NCBI GenBank assembly: GCA_029204225.1
Contig: CM055093.1
Span: forward strand, 2,954,887 to 3,018,886
DNA: 64,000 bases
From: Diphasiastrum complanatum
Taxonomy: Eukaryota; Streptophyta; Lycopodiopsida; Lycopodiales; Lycopodiaceae
Direction of reading: 5' to 3'
Below are positions 19,690 to 31,110 of the stretch, piece after piece. How positions within the stretch are numbered: the stretch's first letter is position 1; each line of letters opens with the position of its first letter. Below the pieces are notes generated by a model. That model did not search any database, was not told where the DNA came from, and saw only the letters and a program-made list of their open reading frames with translations. Made by a program: the position numbers and the translations under genes.

Positions 19690-21250
19690 TGTGAAATGTA
19701 TAAAGACCTCATAAGGTGTCTTGCCATTCAGGGCTTTGGGGATGGATCAATCCTGCAAATAGGCAGCTGTGCGTAGAGTCTTGATCTTCCTCTAGGTCTG
19801 ATTTTCTGCAAACGCCTTGAACTGCTTAAAGAACTTAAACGCTTCAGATTTTTTTCTTCATAAAGTAGGTAGCAGTCCTTCGAGAGAAGTCGTCGATGAA
19901 GGTTAGGAAATAGAGAGCTCTCCCTTTGGAAGCAGTCTGCATCGAGCCACAAATGTCGCTATGTACAGGTCAAGCAAGCCCTTGGATGTATGAACTGAGT
20001 CTGAAATGAAGGGGCTTCTAGCATGCTTGCTAATAATATAGCTTTCACATGGAGAAGTTGGCTTGCTGACAGAAGGCAGATCTTGTACTAGACCTTGAGC
20101 AGACATTTGCTGAATACTACTGAAATTAAGATGGCCAAGTCTAAAACTCCATAGCATATCAGTTGATTCAGAAGTAGCTGTGTGAAGAGCTTGATTGTTA
20201 GAAGAGTAGCAATGGCTGAGTTTGTAAAGATAGCCAGAACCTTCCGGGATTCATCAAGAATTGTGCAGTCTTCTATATTGAATTCGACCCTTCGACCTGA
20301 ATCAATGATTTTGCTAACTGAGAGCAGATTCTTGGTCAGATTTGAAATGTGGAGAACATTGGACAACGACTTGACTTCACCTCTTTTGAATTCAACTTTG
20401 ACTGTTTCTTCACCTTTGATTGAATGTGATGAGTTGTCTCCAAGTTGCACAACTCGAGAGTGGGTGAATGACTTATAGTCTATGAACCAGTCACCATGGT
20501 GAATCATGTGTTGAGTTGCTCTGGAATCTAGATACCAAAAATCGATATCCTGTTGTTCTCCTACTTTGGTCATGAAAGTTGCTTCATCTTCTTCTTGTTG
20601 CTGATTTGAGTGAGTGGTTGTAGCACTATGTGCTTGTTGTCAGAACTGCTTCTTCTTTTCGTTGTTGTATTAAAAAGTTCGATAGTCCTTGATTTCATGG
20701 CCAGTCCTTTTACAGTATCTGTAGAAAAGTTTTTGCATTGGTTGGAATGATGAAGAGCTTGAATTCGATCATGAATTGAAATTTGGTCCAGATTGCATGT
20801 TGCTCTTCTTGTCAGTATAACCTGACTTTGTAGATCTCTTGGATCTAAACTTTTGATTTTTTGAATATAGAACTTGAGGATCCGATCCTGAGCCTGAGGA
20901 GGATGTTGATCTTCTGATCTCCTCTTGTAGGAGCAGCGAAATTACTCTTGATAGAGTGAGGTGCTTCTGGGTAGAAATTGCCATCACCCAATGTTCGTAG
21001 TCTTCAGGTAGACTCGATAATAGAGTCATGATAGCATCGAAATCTTCTATGACTGAGCCAGTTGTAGTCATTTGCTCCAAAAGATTTTTTAACATGTTGA
21101 GATGACTCGAAACACTTTCTGTGTCAGACATTCTCAGGGTGAAGAATTTCTTCCTCAAGTGTAACTTAGAAGTAACATCCTTGATATCGTAGAGAGTTGA
21201 TAGGATGTCTCATGCATCTTTAGCAGTCTAAGCAGCACATATGTGACTGA
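19690..21250 (-). pseudogene. Ty1/copia fragment C5, minus-strand copy (gag to integrase)
   Basis: Read on the minus strand it starts in gag (RKKFFTLRMSDTESVSSHL, ITQ-like helices, then SLLLQEEIRRS) and passes a degraded knuckle (FYRYCKRTGHE, first Cys lost). It then has the protease region (DFWYLDSRATQHMIHH, active Gly lost), the pre-integrase domain (LGHLNFSSIQQMSAQG) and the beginning of integrase with several stops. It ends near 19690 against the plus-strand copy. No LTR of this family was found. Confidence 0.82.
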
Positions 21251-21255
21251 TCGAA

Positions 21256-22057
21256 TGTTAGAAGTATTTCTAGTTCGTGCGGTGGCTAGATCTACTTACG
21301 GGTGTAATATAAGGACATAGAGATTCGTCCACTTTTTAAGTTTCTACAACAAGCTTCAACGGAAATACGAAAATAATCAACAAGGATGAGAGCACTAAGG
21401 CTTACCCAACTAGTGCTCAAACGAAAATAAAGCTAATTAGAAACAACAATAAAAATCCTTGCTAAGGCAAACCCAACTAGCAAGGTTGCTAAACTAAGAC
21501 CTAAATTAACACCCAGAGGGTTTGAAAGATAAGTTGCGGCTAACTAAATAAACCAATAAAAACATGCCACAATAAGCCAATGAAAGGAGGCAAGAGGAGG
21601 CCCAAGCACCTTCCCTCAAGCTATGCACCTTCCAATGGGAACACAAAGAAATAGAATGATAATCTCAATAGAGAGCAATTTAGCATAATCTCAGAGTGTT
21701 GTTTACAATGCAAATACCTCTCCTTTTATGGCAAGGAGGGTCTTCCATAAGTGTCTACTAACTTATGGGACTAATCTGTTTCTAGCCTTTTAAGAACTTC
21801 TAACTTAGGATTTAGAACTTCAAATCTCTTAACTTAGAAAAACTTAAGATAAAATATTTCTAATCTTAAGTTTCCTAAGTCTAAGTTCTAAATCTAAGTT
21901 TAAGCTATTTTATCATTAATTAAGCTTCTACTCATGGACTTACAAAACACATGCCATGGCTTGAAGTTTATTGACAGATACTCATACGTGGTCTTACAAA
22001 ACACATGCCACAGAGTTTTATTTCTTTCTTTTCTCTGTCTTAGCACAGTTGCTAACA
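21256..22057 (-). repeat. G3 gypsy LTR (3' LTR of a minus-strand element)
   Basis: The 802 bases begin TGTTAGAAGT and end TTGCTAACA on the plus strand, giving short inverted ends (TGTTAG and CTAACA). Directly right, TTATCCCCCTCCT (22058-22070) is a polypurine tract on the minus strand, as in G2b. Inside is a 30-base near-repeat (TACAAAACACATGCCA twice, near 21942 and 21996). No second copy of this LTR is in the window. Confidence 0.7.
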
Positions 22058-22150
22058 TTATCCCCCTCCTTATTGGATTGGTGGTCCCACACAAATCGAC
22101 GCCTTTTCGTCCTGGATCTTTTGTGCTTCTTGGAGACGAGACTGTTGTTG

Positions 22151-24922
22151 TCAGGAGTGGTAGATTGTCGTGCCGATGCCCTCCATTATTTGCCACCGTA
22201 ATTTGTTCAAGAAGGGCATGGGTTTGTAGTAATGGATCATACCTCGGAGAAAGTTATGGGTTTTCCATAGCTCCACCATATCAACGTGCAGGGCGGAAGT
22301 GAGTGCAGCACGATAATAGAGCCTTGCAATGTTGATACGGTCGTCTTGCATGCGCAAGGGTTTATGGATATCAAGGGCCATTGGGGGTAACCCTCGATCC
22401 CAAAAACCTGTGAGTTCTGTCAGAAATGCCACCAGGCCGTAATTATCCGCAAAATATCTGACATCGCGATCAGGATTGCCATGGTGCTTCTGGTAGAATA
22501 CTCGGCAGTTGGTGACCATGTCTTTGGCTAAGTTGCCGGTATCCACGCCTGTAAGCTTAGGCCAAAAGATTCGGTTCTTGACCTTGGTGGCTAAAAACGG
22601 TTCTCGCCTCGCTACTGGATAGTAATAAGGATTGGTGCACATGTAGGAGGGAGCTTCGAGATACCGTGCCATTGAGGTCTTACTTTGTAGGAAGAGCTGA
22701 TGATGCCAGAGAGGTTGTGGATCCAGGAGTTTGACTGCTACTTTATGTGTCTGACACTGGTCCAAATCTGATAGTATGTAGCCACCTCGCTCTTTCATTG
22801 TTGGATACTTCTTTGCAAACTCCTGAGAGGCGCGCAACTCCTTGCTTGGTTCTGTGGGCGTGATTCTGTGCCGGATGGTTGTTGCTTGAGAGGCAGTCTC
22901 GTGTGCGGTTTGTGGATCGGGTTCAGAAGAGAGAGGAGGCAAGGGTTTAGCTTCTGTAATTCTTTGTGACTCAGGAGAAAATTGTCGTGGAATGAAGGTG
23001 GGTTTAGTGGTGTCGAGAGGGTTAGAAGTGGTGGAAGGGAAAAGATAATGTTGGGAGCTGGTACCTCCAGAGCCCGACGGATTGGTTGGTGTTTGAGTTC
23101 CTTGCCCTAGGAGTTGGCCTTGAAATGTGGAGCCTTGAGTTGCAGGAGGAGGCTGTTGGAATCCTGTTCCATCTTCACCATCTGGTCCATCAAAGTGGTG
23201 TCCCGAATCATGGAATTGGACGTGCTCTGCATGAACCGACAGGGTTGACTGGACAGCAGTCTTTAAGCATTCTTCCAGGGTGGCTATGTGCTGGTTCTGG
23301 AGGTGGAGTAGCATCTGCTGTTGTTGTTGATTGTAATTTGTTAGGTTCTAGATCTGCAGGTGTTGTTGTTTGTTTTCCTTCCAGCCTTGTTTTTTCTTTC
23401 TGAAGGTCCGCCATAGCACCATCATCGAGTTTCCGCATAGTATATTGTCCTCCTAGGGTGCTGAATAGATTGTATTGGAGCTTATTCACCAACCATACCA
23501 CTTTTTGGGTTGCAAGGCGTAGCTGCTCCCAAGGACCAATGTCAGGGAGAGTGCGTGTGTAGTTAGGATACGACATTGGTTTAAATGGTAGAAAATCAGG
23601 AGCAGGGCTAGATGGAGGTGTATGAAAGGCAGGTGGGGAGATACTACGTGGTGGAGATTGTTGGATTGGTTTAGTGGTGACAATGGTTGATGGAAGTGCA
23701 GTTTGTAATTGTAATACAAAATCATCTATGTTGACTACGGAGTCAAGTAGGGTGGAGATTTGTACAGGTGAGGGCTTTGGTGGAAGTGTGGAAGTGAAGC
23801 CCGTGTTGAGACTTAGTGACGGTGTGGAGGTGGCAGTAACTGGTGGGGGTAGTGGTGGGAGTGTGAGAGCAAGTGGTGGAGAGGAGATTGTCTGTGTGGA
23901 CGGAATCACGCCCATAGGATCAAAGCCGGAAGTGTCTGCCATTCCGGAGCTACCTACTGCTGCTGCTACTGCTTGTCAGCGTTGTTGGGCCTGGTGAAGT
24001 AAGGCCGCCTACTGCTCTAGGACCTCCTTTGGGACCTGAGATGGTTTAAGGCTCCCTCCGAATTCAGCATATTCCACCCCAATGTCGTTGGATAGATTGT
24101 CATGTGGGACATCGGCTTCTGTGCTGATTGCCTTCCCTTTCTGCTTCTTACTAGGTGGGGCTGGTGAAACCGGGTCTGTTGTCGGTTGGGGGGTGGCTCA
24201 TTTTTTTGTGCTTGGATAAACATCATCCAGCTCCTTGATGGCAGCAGCCGCCCTAGTTCCCAATTGTTTGGTGACCAACATGTGGAGGAGATACCCACAT
24301 TTGGTAGTCAGTTTGCAGGCTTTCAGAGCTCTGCATAGCTTCTCTGCTACCTTCTCAGCCCACTTGTAATTTTGAGTGGGATCTTCCATGGTGAGGGTCA
24401 GAGAAAAGAGGTCGCTCGGTGGGATGCGATCCATCTTGGTGGTATGCATTGTGACCATGGTGACGAGGATCTTTGAGGCGGCCCATAGATGGGGATCCGT
24501 GATGAGGCGGATAGCAATCTCGTTGTTGGTTTGGGCAACGGTTTTGCCGTTGTCTGTCATAAATTTTGTGAAGTACTTGGCATCATAGCTGGTGCCCTTT
24601 CCATGGATTGTCTCTCCGAGATTAGGAAAGTCGATGCTCTGGAGATCCCCAAGAGAGACGTTGATAATAGAATAGCTGCCACTCTTGGATGTAATCCGGA
24701 AAGATTGGAACTCATCCGAATAGGTGGAGTAGGCTTCTCGGATGAGGCTCTCGCTCTGCTGGTCCCGGAAAAGTGTCAGATCAAAGCCAAGGTTGGTGAG
24801 GATATCCTTGGCCAGTGTGAGCTGCTCGGCGTAATTCTTAAGATAGATCATGACTATATCCCTTGATAAGGACGAGGGGGTTTACGGTAATGCAAGCTAA
24901 GCGAGGAATCACGGGAAGCCAT
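22151..24922 (-). pseudogene. G3 accessory ORF, longest copy (about 900 codons)
   Basis: The likely start is ATG 24920-24922 (MASRDSSLSLHYRKPPRP), with a stop and shift before the long frame from 24851. N-terminal motifs match G1 and G2: LAKDILTNLGF, AYSTYSDEFQSFRIT and helices to QLGTRAAAAIKELDDVYP. In-frame TGA, TAG and TGA codons lie between 24200 and 23955. A Pro/Ser/Thr-rich stretch follows (23940-23560), then WEQLRLATQKVVWLVNKLQ, a short helix and a Gly/Gln/Pro-rich linker. A frameshift lies near 23260. The C-terminal part has AKKYPTMKERGGY, PLWHHQLF, WDRGLPPMALDIHKP and INIARLYYRAA, ending at TAG near 22151. The function is unknown. It is the best template for judging the family. Confidence 0.75.
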
Positions 24923-25385
24923 GATAGCAGTGATTTTAGATTGCTCTGAGAATTTTGAAAATTTTGAAAAAAATTTGGCATGAACTCGAGAGCAGCAATC
25001 TAAAATGAACTCGTGGAGAGAAGGTGGAGGACTCTATATAGACTTTTTTTTTGGCAAGAATTCGCAACTTCACCCAGAAATCATCCTCAATGTCCACGAT
25101 TTGGTGAGGATGGTCGCGAATTTCGAGGCAACATTCTGAGGGCCCGCAAATTCTTGTAAGGGATTTTTTTATGCCAAAAGAGAAAAAAATGTTTGATAGT
25201 GCAAAAATGTGTCTTATCAGAATTCGTAGAGATAGCAGAGGAATCGTGAGGATCAATTTGAAATGCAGCGAATTGTCTGCAGATTCTGAGGATGGATATC
25301 TCATGAATAAAACTACATTTTTCTATTTTTATACATTTTTTTATCTGAGACAAAATTCGCGGAGGCCAAAAATGGATCATGCTCT
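24923..25385 (-). repeat. G3 region with AATTCGC / GCGAATT motifs and TATA-like box
   Basis: AATTCGC, GCGAATT or near variants occur about seven times in both orientations (for example near 25060, 25117, 25145, 25221, 25269 and 25352). TCTATATAGA at 25033-25042 lies about 110 bases before the accessory start, the place where G1 and G2 have their TATA-like block. The right end joins a G2-type LTR piece. No protein is encoded. Confidence 0.55.
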
Positions 25386-25685
25386 ATAAAAAAGGGGTAA
25401 GGCGAATATCCTATTGGTCCACTCTTGTCTCTCTTTTTATTCAACTTTAAAAAAGTGTGGGAACCATCAAAATTGGAGGGAAACCCAATTTATTCACTAA
25501 CTTGACATTTAGGCCCTGCGACATTAAAAGTCCCGCAAAAAGGCCTAAAGTCCTTTATTAACTTTTAACTAATCAATCAAATAACTATGTGATCATTGGG
25601 TTAGACTTACACACGCAGGGTGCCAAATCTTTCTCATTTATTAACTAGGGTTAGGGTTGCCTTGGAAGCCGCAAACCCTCCAACA
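25386..25685 (-). repeat. Partial G2-family LTR
   Basis: Read on the minus strand it begins TGTTGGAGGGTTTGC at 25685 and matches the first 300 bases of the LTR at 17090 (CTAACCCTAGTTAATAA, CACCCTGCG, GGGCCTAAATG, CCAATAGGATA). It stops at a TATA-like TTTTTTATAG. The rest of the LTR is absent and G3 sequence begins. Confidence 0.8.
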
Positions 25686-25850
25686 AATGCAACGAAACTA
25701 AATGAAACAAAACGAAACTAGACGAGACGAAACGAAGCAGAGCAAGACTTGAATGAGCTCTGAAATTGATTTATGCTGAAAGCAATGTGATCGCGAAGCG
25801 AAGTAAAACGAAACACGAAGCGAAACAGTCGCAAACAAAATCAGTTCGTG
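25686..25850. repeat. Degenerate ACGAAAC-type simple repeat
   Basis: AACGAAAC, GACGAAACGAAG and GCGAAGCGAAG words recur irregularly. It looks like a decayed short tandem repeat. From 25851 to 26600 I see no gene or clear repeat. Confidence 0.5.
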
Positions 25851-26627
25851 TGGAATTCAGATATGATTGCTGGTCACTGCCGGCTATATCATTCCTACAA
25901 TCTTCCAGAATGTAGACAGACATTGCTGATTTACATTATAGATTAATTCAACATTCAACAAGATTGAACCATTGTGCGAAATTAAATAAACAAGTAAATG
26001 AGATACACGAACAATAGCAAACAAAAATTCACTAAGATCATACAAAGCTACAATAATAATATGTGCATAACAACTACAATATTATCTATTGATCCTCTTG
26101 ATTTCAAGCATTGTGTGACAGATCCACACAGTGCATTGGCGTGAGAGAAAATACAATTCTCCCACGAATAGTGTCTCGCTTACTAGCGAACTTCTCGGAT
26201 CTGCTGATCATCTTACAAAATTACCTCGCTCACAAGCGGACATTTATTATCTATATTTTCGTCTACAGAGGTAGTTTAACCATTAGGAATCAAGATCTGC
26301 GCAATTGTAAGCTGGCGTGATTTGCACTGACAGAGGTAGCTGTTAGGGTGAAGGTTGTGCCTTCTACAATTTTATTTCAAATTTTGGATTTCAGAGGCAA
26401 AGTACTGTGCAACATGAATTTGTTGTTTGTTTTGATTGCTTGGTGTGGCACTAGGGGTTCAAGAAAATTAATTTTGTTCATAAATAGGAGCAGCGAGGCC
26501 CTCTTCCTTGTGAGATCCAATATATAATAGGAAGATTTGACAATTTCTTCTTGGTTGTTTTAGATTTTTGAGTAATCAAAACGTGTTGGAAGTGTATTGT
26601 ACACTAAGAACCTGAGAAGAGTTAGTT

Positions 26628-26660
26628 GGATGAACCCTGAGATCGATCCAGGGTTCATCC
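26628..26660. other. Perfect 12-bp inverted repeat
   Basis: GGATGAACCCTG at 26628-26639 is exactly complementary to CAGGGTTCATCC at 26649-26660 with a 9-base loop. The surrounding 26576-26806 has a short minus-strand open frame of unknown meaning. Confidence 0.6.
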
Positions 26661-26799
26661 TTTGTTTCTAAGAAGTAGTTTTGCACCACCACACCACTAA
26701 TCTGATTTAGTTTGTACCTCAAATCCTGGGGTGAGGGCTTTGACAGTTTTTGTTGTTTGTGGATGAACCTCATATTCGACTTAGAATTTTCTTTGCACA

Positions 26800-27050
26800 G
26801 GAACACAGATCATGCTACACAGTAACATAGACAGAAAACACTCTCCACAGCAAGCTCACATAGCAACTGTATTTCTCAAAATGAAATTACACTGTACATA
26901 CAGTTGTTCACTCATGCAACCCATGCATGACCTAGGTTGCCGTTGGCGGGATGCGTGTCTCGTCGACTTGCCTCATGGTGAGGCCAACTGATCCTTATCA
27001 ACTGATAGGACCCACAGTATAGTAGCATAGTGATTGAAATCTACGTAACG
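26800..27050 (-). repeat. Ty1/copia LTR remnant, C1 family
   Basis: On the minus strand it shares blocks with 3280-3510: CATGATCTGTGTTC, GAGAGTGTTTTCTGTC, GAAATACAGTTGCTATG, GTCGACGAGACACGC and TGTGGGTCCTATCAG. It could be the displaced 3' LTR of C1 (34389 onward) or a solo copy. The ends are not clear. 27051-27260 holds nothing I can name. Confidence 0.6.
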
Positions 27051-27260
27051 TAGTTCAAATTAACTGAGAAATAAAAATGCAATATAGAAAACTTTGAAAT
27101 TTGTGTCCGGGCAGCATGGACGTATCCCATTGGTTTCTTCTTCCTGCCCGACACGTGCTAATCTGCCCGATGTCAATACCTCAAGTTAAATTTACTTGAC
27201 TATGCTGGTTAGTATAATGAATTTTTCTAACTATACTAGTTACAGTTATAGAAATATAGT

Positions 27261-28613
27261 ATGTACAATTACATAAAATATGGTATACGCAGTAACTATG
27301 ACTATGTTGGCATTCACATTAGATTGAATGTGATACGAAAAATTGAAATTAAGTATCATATCAGAGAGATTTTTGGCGCCCAACCTTTGAAAATAACAAT
27401 GGCAAGGAGACCCAGATCTACAATCGATTCTGTGATTCTTTACAATGAGAAAGATGAAGTTGATAACTGGAAGCCAACAAAATATACAAAGAACTCATGG
27501 GTATTGTTGCATCCATCATCAAAGGACAATTTTCGACAAAAGAAAAGAGCAAAAATGACTTACAAATCTTATTGGAAAGCAAAAATTTTGGAGTTTAAGA
27601 CTACCCCGGGATGTCAATCTATATCAGAAGTCTTAGTACAACATTTATATATGCACTCATAACTCAAAGTACATGATATCAATCCTCATGATCATCAAAA
27701 ATGTAATTGTAAGTATATCAAAACATATGCACTCTACAACAATCATAGGTGATTTTCTTTATTGATGCTCTTCAGATTATGATTTAAATGCTTCAACATT
27801 ATTTTTTTTCTTTTAGATTTATATCCATCATGCATAAGTGAATGGGAGCCCGCACAATCGCTTGCAGGAATATTAGATGTGATTCACTCTGATGTTGGAA
27901 AGCTGCAATACAGAGGAAGAAGTCCAAATGAACTTGCAGATTGTGGTATCTATTTTTATGATCTTTATATACGCCACAAACAGATGGAGGTTTTGGCAAG
28001 CTCAAAGCAATTCCATTGTCTAGTTTTCAAAGTGATGAGTGGCCTACTCCTGACAGCGTTGTTTCTGAATCCTTGAGATGCAAGCTACTAATTGATATTA
28101 GAAATGCTATGAAGATAAGCATAGGTTCGAAAATTGTTCACCTGAGTTGGTTTATCTCATTACATATATTTGTTGATTTTTTTCTCGAGTGCTAGTGTTC
28201 GTAGGAAACCAACTTTATTGGTTTGCAAGGATTTATCAAATGAGACTTTGTCAAATCTCATGGATCAAGGCTGGGATAGTAAAACAAATAATGACATAGA
28301 ATGCAGGATTAAAAAGTCCTCAATGATCTTTCGTTATCATTTCGAAAAGCAAATGCTCAGTCTCACATTTAGCTACCAGAGATACAAGAAAATTGAAGGT
28401 ACATGGCTACCACTGGATCAAGACTTTGAACTAAATGGTCACGCAAACCGAATGGAGATAAGCATTATCTACAATGAGGAATATTTGACTATGGTTGAGG
28501 TGGAAGAACATTGGAAGCTTGATTTTATCATAACAGAGCTCATGCTATTACAAACCAATCTACCAACATATTTCAAATTTATCATCAACGGAAGACTCAT
28601 AAGTACTGTCTGA
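27261..28613 (+). pseudogene. Unknown split gene, plus strand
   Basis: Open segments run at about 27402-27661 (MARRPRSTIDSVILYNEKDE, then KSYWKAKILEFKT), 27817-28075 (DLYPSCISEWEPAQS, then YRGRSPNELADCGIYF) and 28205-28613 (RRKPTLLVCKDLSNE, then LSLTFSYQRYKKIEGTWLP, ending NGRLISTV). The gaps carry plausible intron ends, for example a pyrimidine tract with CTTTTAG before 27817. I do not recognise the family. A chromatin-binding fold was considered from YWKAKILE but is not supported. It may belong with the neighbouring histone-like and transposase-like genes in one large element. Confidence 0.4.
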
Positions 28614-29259
28614 ATCTGTACACCTGGCTTGATGTGTACTTAGGAAGTGTAAACTGCAAAATAGAACATTCATGTATTAGTAATGGCTAAAAACATCAAC
28701 AAAATAGAAAACTAATCATGATTCCAAAATAAGAATATCCCAAATTTATTATCTTAGAAATATCAACATCTTGCTGAAGGTTGAACCACTCAAAAAATAG
28801 CTTTGCATTGTATAATGTGTACCAACCACAGCTGAAAGAATCATTTTGCTATGATGACTACAAAATAATTCAGCACAAAAGAAATCAATTATGAAACAGA
28901 ATAAATTAGAATGAAACAATTACATTAGAATACTGATTTCAACATGCTATTAAGAAAGACAGAGTTTACCTCCAAACTCACGATCTCCCAGTCCACAGAA
29001 TGGGGAACATCTGTAGGAATATATTTACTTAAATATGGTAGATATATATCTACATCCTTATGCGTATTTCTCGCCGAATTTATCTTGACACAAAAACCTT
29101 TGATACTATTATTTACAAATCTCTTAATAGAGATCAGGTTTAAACTCCAGTGGTCACTACAAAATAAGATTGCAAGTCCTTTAGCGGCAATTTTGAGAAC
29201 TATTTAAATTGAAAATGCCAATGTTAATGCATAAAACAACAAGAAGCATTTAATATATC
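28614..29259. other. Non-coding, AT-rich, nothing recognised
   Basis: Short frames only. No LTR, terminal inverted repeat or RNA gene was seen. Confidence 0.4.
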
Positions 29260-30276
29260 TTACTTGGTATGATAAGGGATAAGCAGATACTTTGTTGTTG
29301 GTGTGAATCCACTTGTCAGACACTGTGACAATGTGTCATTATTCTCCTTGAAGGCCTGGAGCAAAAAGCTACTCAGCACTAGCAACTCATTGGATGAATT
29401 TCTTGCAATGTCAAATTGCAAGAGTGTCAGCCCGGACTCTATCATAGGATCACTGATAGAAGTCCGTCTATCTTTGAGATCCAAGCAATCTAGAACTCTA
29501 AAATTAATACTAAAATCAAGTTCATCTAGTCTAAAACAAAAAGGAGTACCAATTATATCTATAGCATCGGATATGTCTTTCTCAAATTTAAGATACTCAT
29601 CCGAATCTATATATGTATAAAAAATTGGAGGAGGAAGAGGAGGTGGATGTGTAGTATCTACAAGAATTAAAGCCGTTTCCAAAACAGCTGTAGCTATATT
29701 TACAGCATTATCAACAACAACGTTATCTACAATTGATTCTGGGTCAGGTTTCACAGAGTCTGTGGTGTCTACAATCTTTACTTTCTTTGGAGCTCTCTTG
29801 GGGGCTCTCTGCTTCCTAGGACGCTTTGTAGGAAGATCAGTCCTATTTACAGGAGTTGTCCTGGGAGCAGAAGGCTGAGATACGTGTAACCTACAAAACC
29901 TATCCCTCATTCTCATCAAGAGCTAAAAATCCTTGGGCATTATGGTGACTCTCTTGAAATGGTGGCAAAGCAAAAATGAATCTTAAAAAAAAAAAAGACT
30001 AAGGTAGTCTTCAGCAGCCTCCTGAAGGCACTGAAGAGCACTGGGTGTAAATCTGACCAGCTGTCCGAGATCATTTCTTGTTATGTTTCGGACAGCACAG
30101 TAGAATGGAGCCCTTGGGATCAACAGAGCAGTTGATCTTTGGTACTTGCGTATCTCATAGAGCCACCTACTGCGGTTGCATGTTCTATGTCTAGCAGGAG
30201 GGGTAATGGCCACCGCAGGGGCTAAGGATGAGCCAGGAGAGAAGAAGTCCCTCCTTGTCTGCTTTCTCCTATCCAT
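29260..30276 (-). pseudogene. CENH3-like histone H3 fold with long C-terminal extension
   Basis: One frame runs from ATG 30276 to 29260. Residues 1-36 are a basic tail without the usual H3 modification sites. Residues 41-58 read EIRKYQRSTALLIPRAPF (alpha-N), 62-76 cover alpha-1 and loop 1, and 78-92 read PSALQCLQEAAEDYL (alpha-2). After a TAA at codon 98, where H3 has Glu (F-E-D), the frame continues LLCHHFKRVTIMPKDF (alpha-3), a TAG at codon 118 where Gln is expected, then LMRMRDR. Loop 1 is one residue longer than in canonical H3, and EAAEDY is CENH3-like. About 210 residues follow: a basic patch (TKRPRKQRAPKRAPKK) and an unknown domain. No introns interrupt the fold, unlike plant CENH3 genes. 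A run of 12 T bases adjoins the first stop. Confidence 0.72.
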
Positions 30277-31110
30277 GGATGTGTACTATGCAATAGCGGA
30301 CTTGTGCACAACAGCGAGGATGAGCAAGGAAGGGTGATAAAAATCTCGCAGAGGACCGATATGTACGGAAAAAAATGTACAGTATATTGGACCTGTGCGA
30401 GCTGAATATAAGAGAAAGAGATTAGTTTTGAAGAAACGCGCACAAGTGCGATATGGGGGGACACGTAGGTAGATGTATCGGACCTGTGCGCATGGAAGGC
30501 GGTGGGTGGAAATTCGATTGTGAAGGACGCGCACAAGTGCGATATGCGGAGGAAAAAAAAAAAGTGAAAAAAACTCATCGAAGTTTGTGATTTTATATCG
30601 CGGTTCGCACGTGTGAGAGAATGTCCTGTCACACGTGTGGGAGTTGTATGAACTAATAACAAAGTGACATGTGTCACGTTGTCACTTTACACGTGTGGGA
30701 TTTGTACGAGCAAATGATAGAGCGACACGTGTTTTCGAGCACACGAATGAACACGCGACACGTGTCCAATTGTCATTTCACACGTGTCCAGGTGTGACTC
30801 GCACGTGCGAGTAGTTGTGGTCGAATGGAAAGTAGAGACGTGTCCATTGACCGTTGATCGCACGTGCAAAAATTTAGTATAAATGGCACAAAAATCGATT
30901 AATTTTTTACCTTTTTTCGTTATCGAAATTCGTGGCATATCGCTCTTGTGCGCGCGCTTTGTTTGTCCGTTTGCACTCAACGACACCTACTTGCGCACAA
31001 GTGCGATATTCGGTATCTCCCGCCGTACATATCTCTCTTGTGCGCCATCTTGATAGTTAGTTTTGTTTTTCTTCTCCCTCATGCACAAGTCCGATATTCA
31101 CGTTATTTCG
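30277..31110. promoter_or_regulatory. Divergent intergenic region with CACGTG palindromes and GTGCGATAT words
   Basis: It lies between the minus-strand histone-like ORF and the plus-strand ORF at 31111. Eight CACGTG hexamers (G-box core) fall in about 260 bases (30608-30867), most inside ACACGTGT. On both sides, CACAAGTGCGATAT or close variants occur about six times (near 30427, 30530, 30936, 30993, 31029 and 31084). The GCGA core recalls the iterated words of the gypsy families. Confidence 0.55.

Noticed and set aside
21900-22302. Short frames in the G3 LTR
   Set aside because: The stretch lies in an LTR with a polypurine tract beside it and has no coding signal.
27261-27662. BAH-type chromatin domain
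   Set aside because: Only a short resemblance (YWKAKILE); the rest does not follow the fold.
30222-30986. Histidine- and serine-rich frames on the minus strand
   Set aside because: They arise from repeated CACGTG and CACAAGTGCG words and overlap the start of the histone-like ORF.
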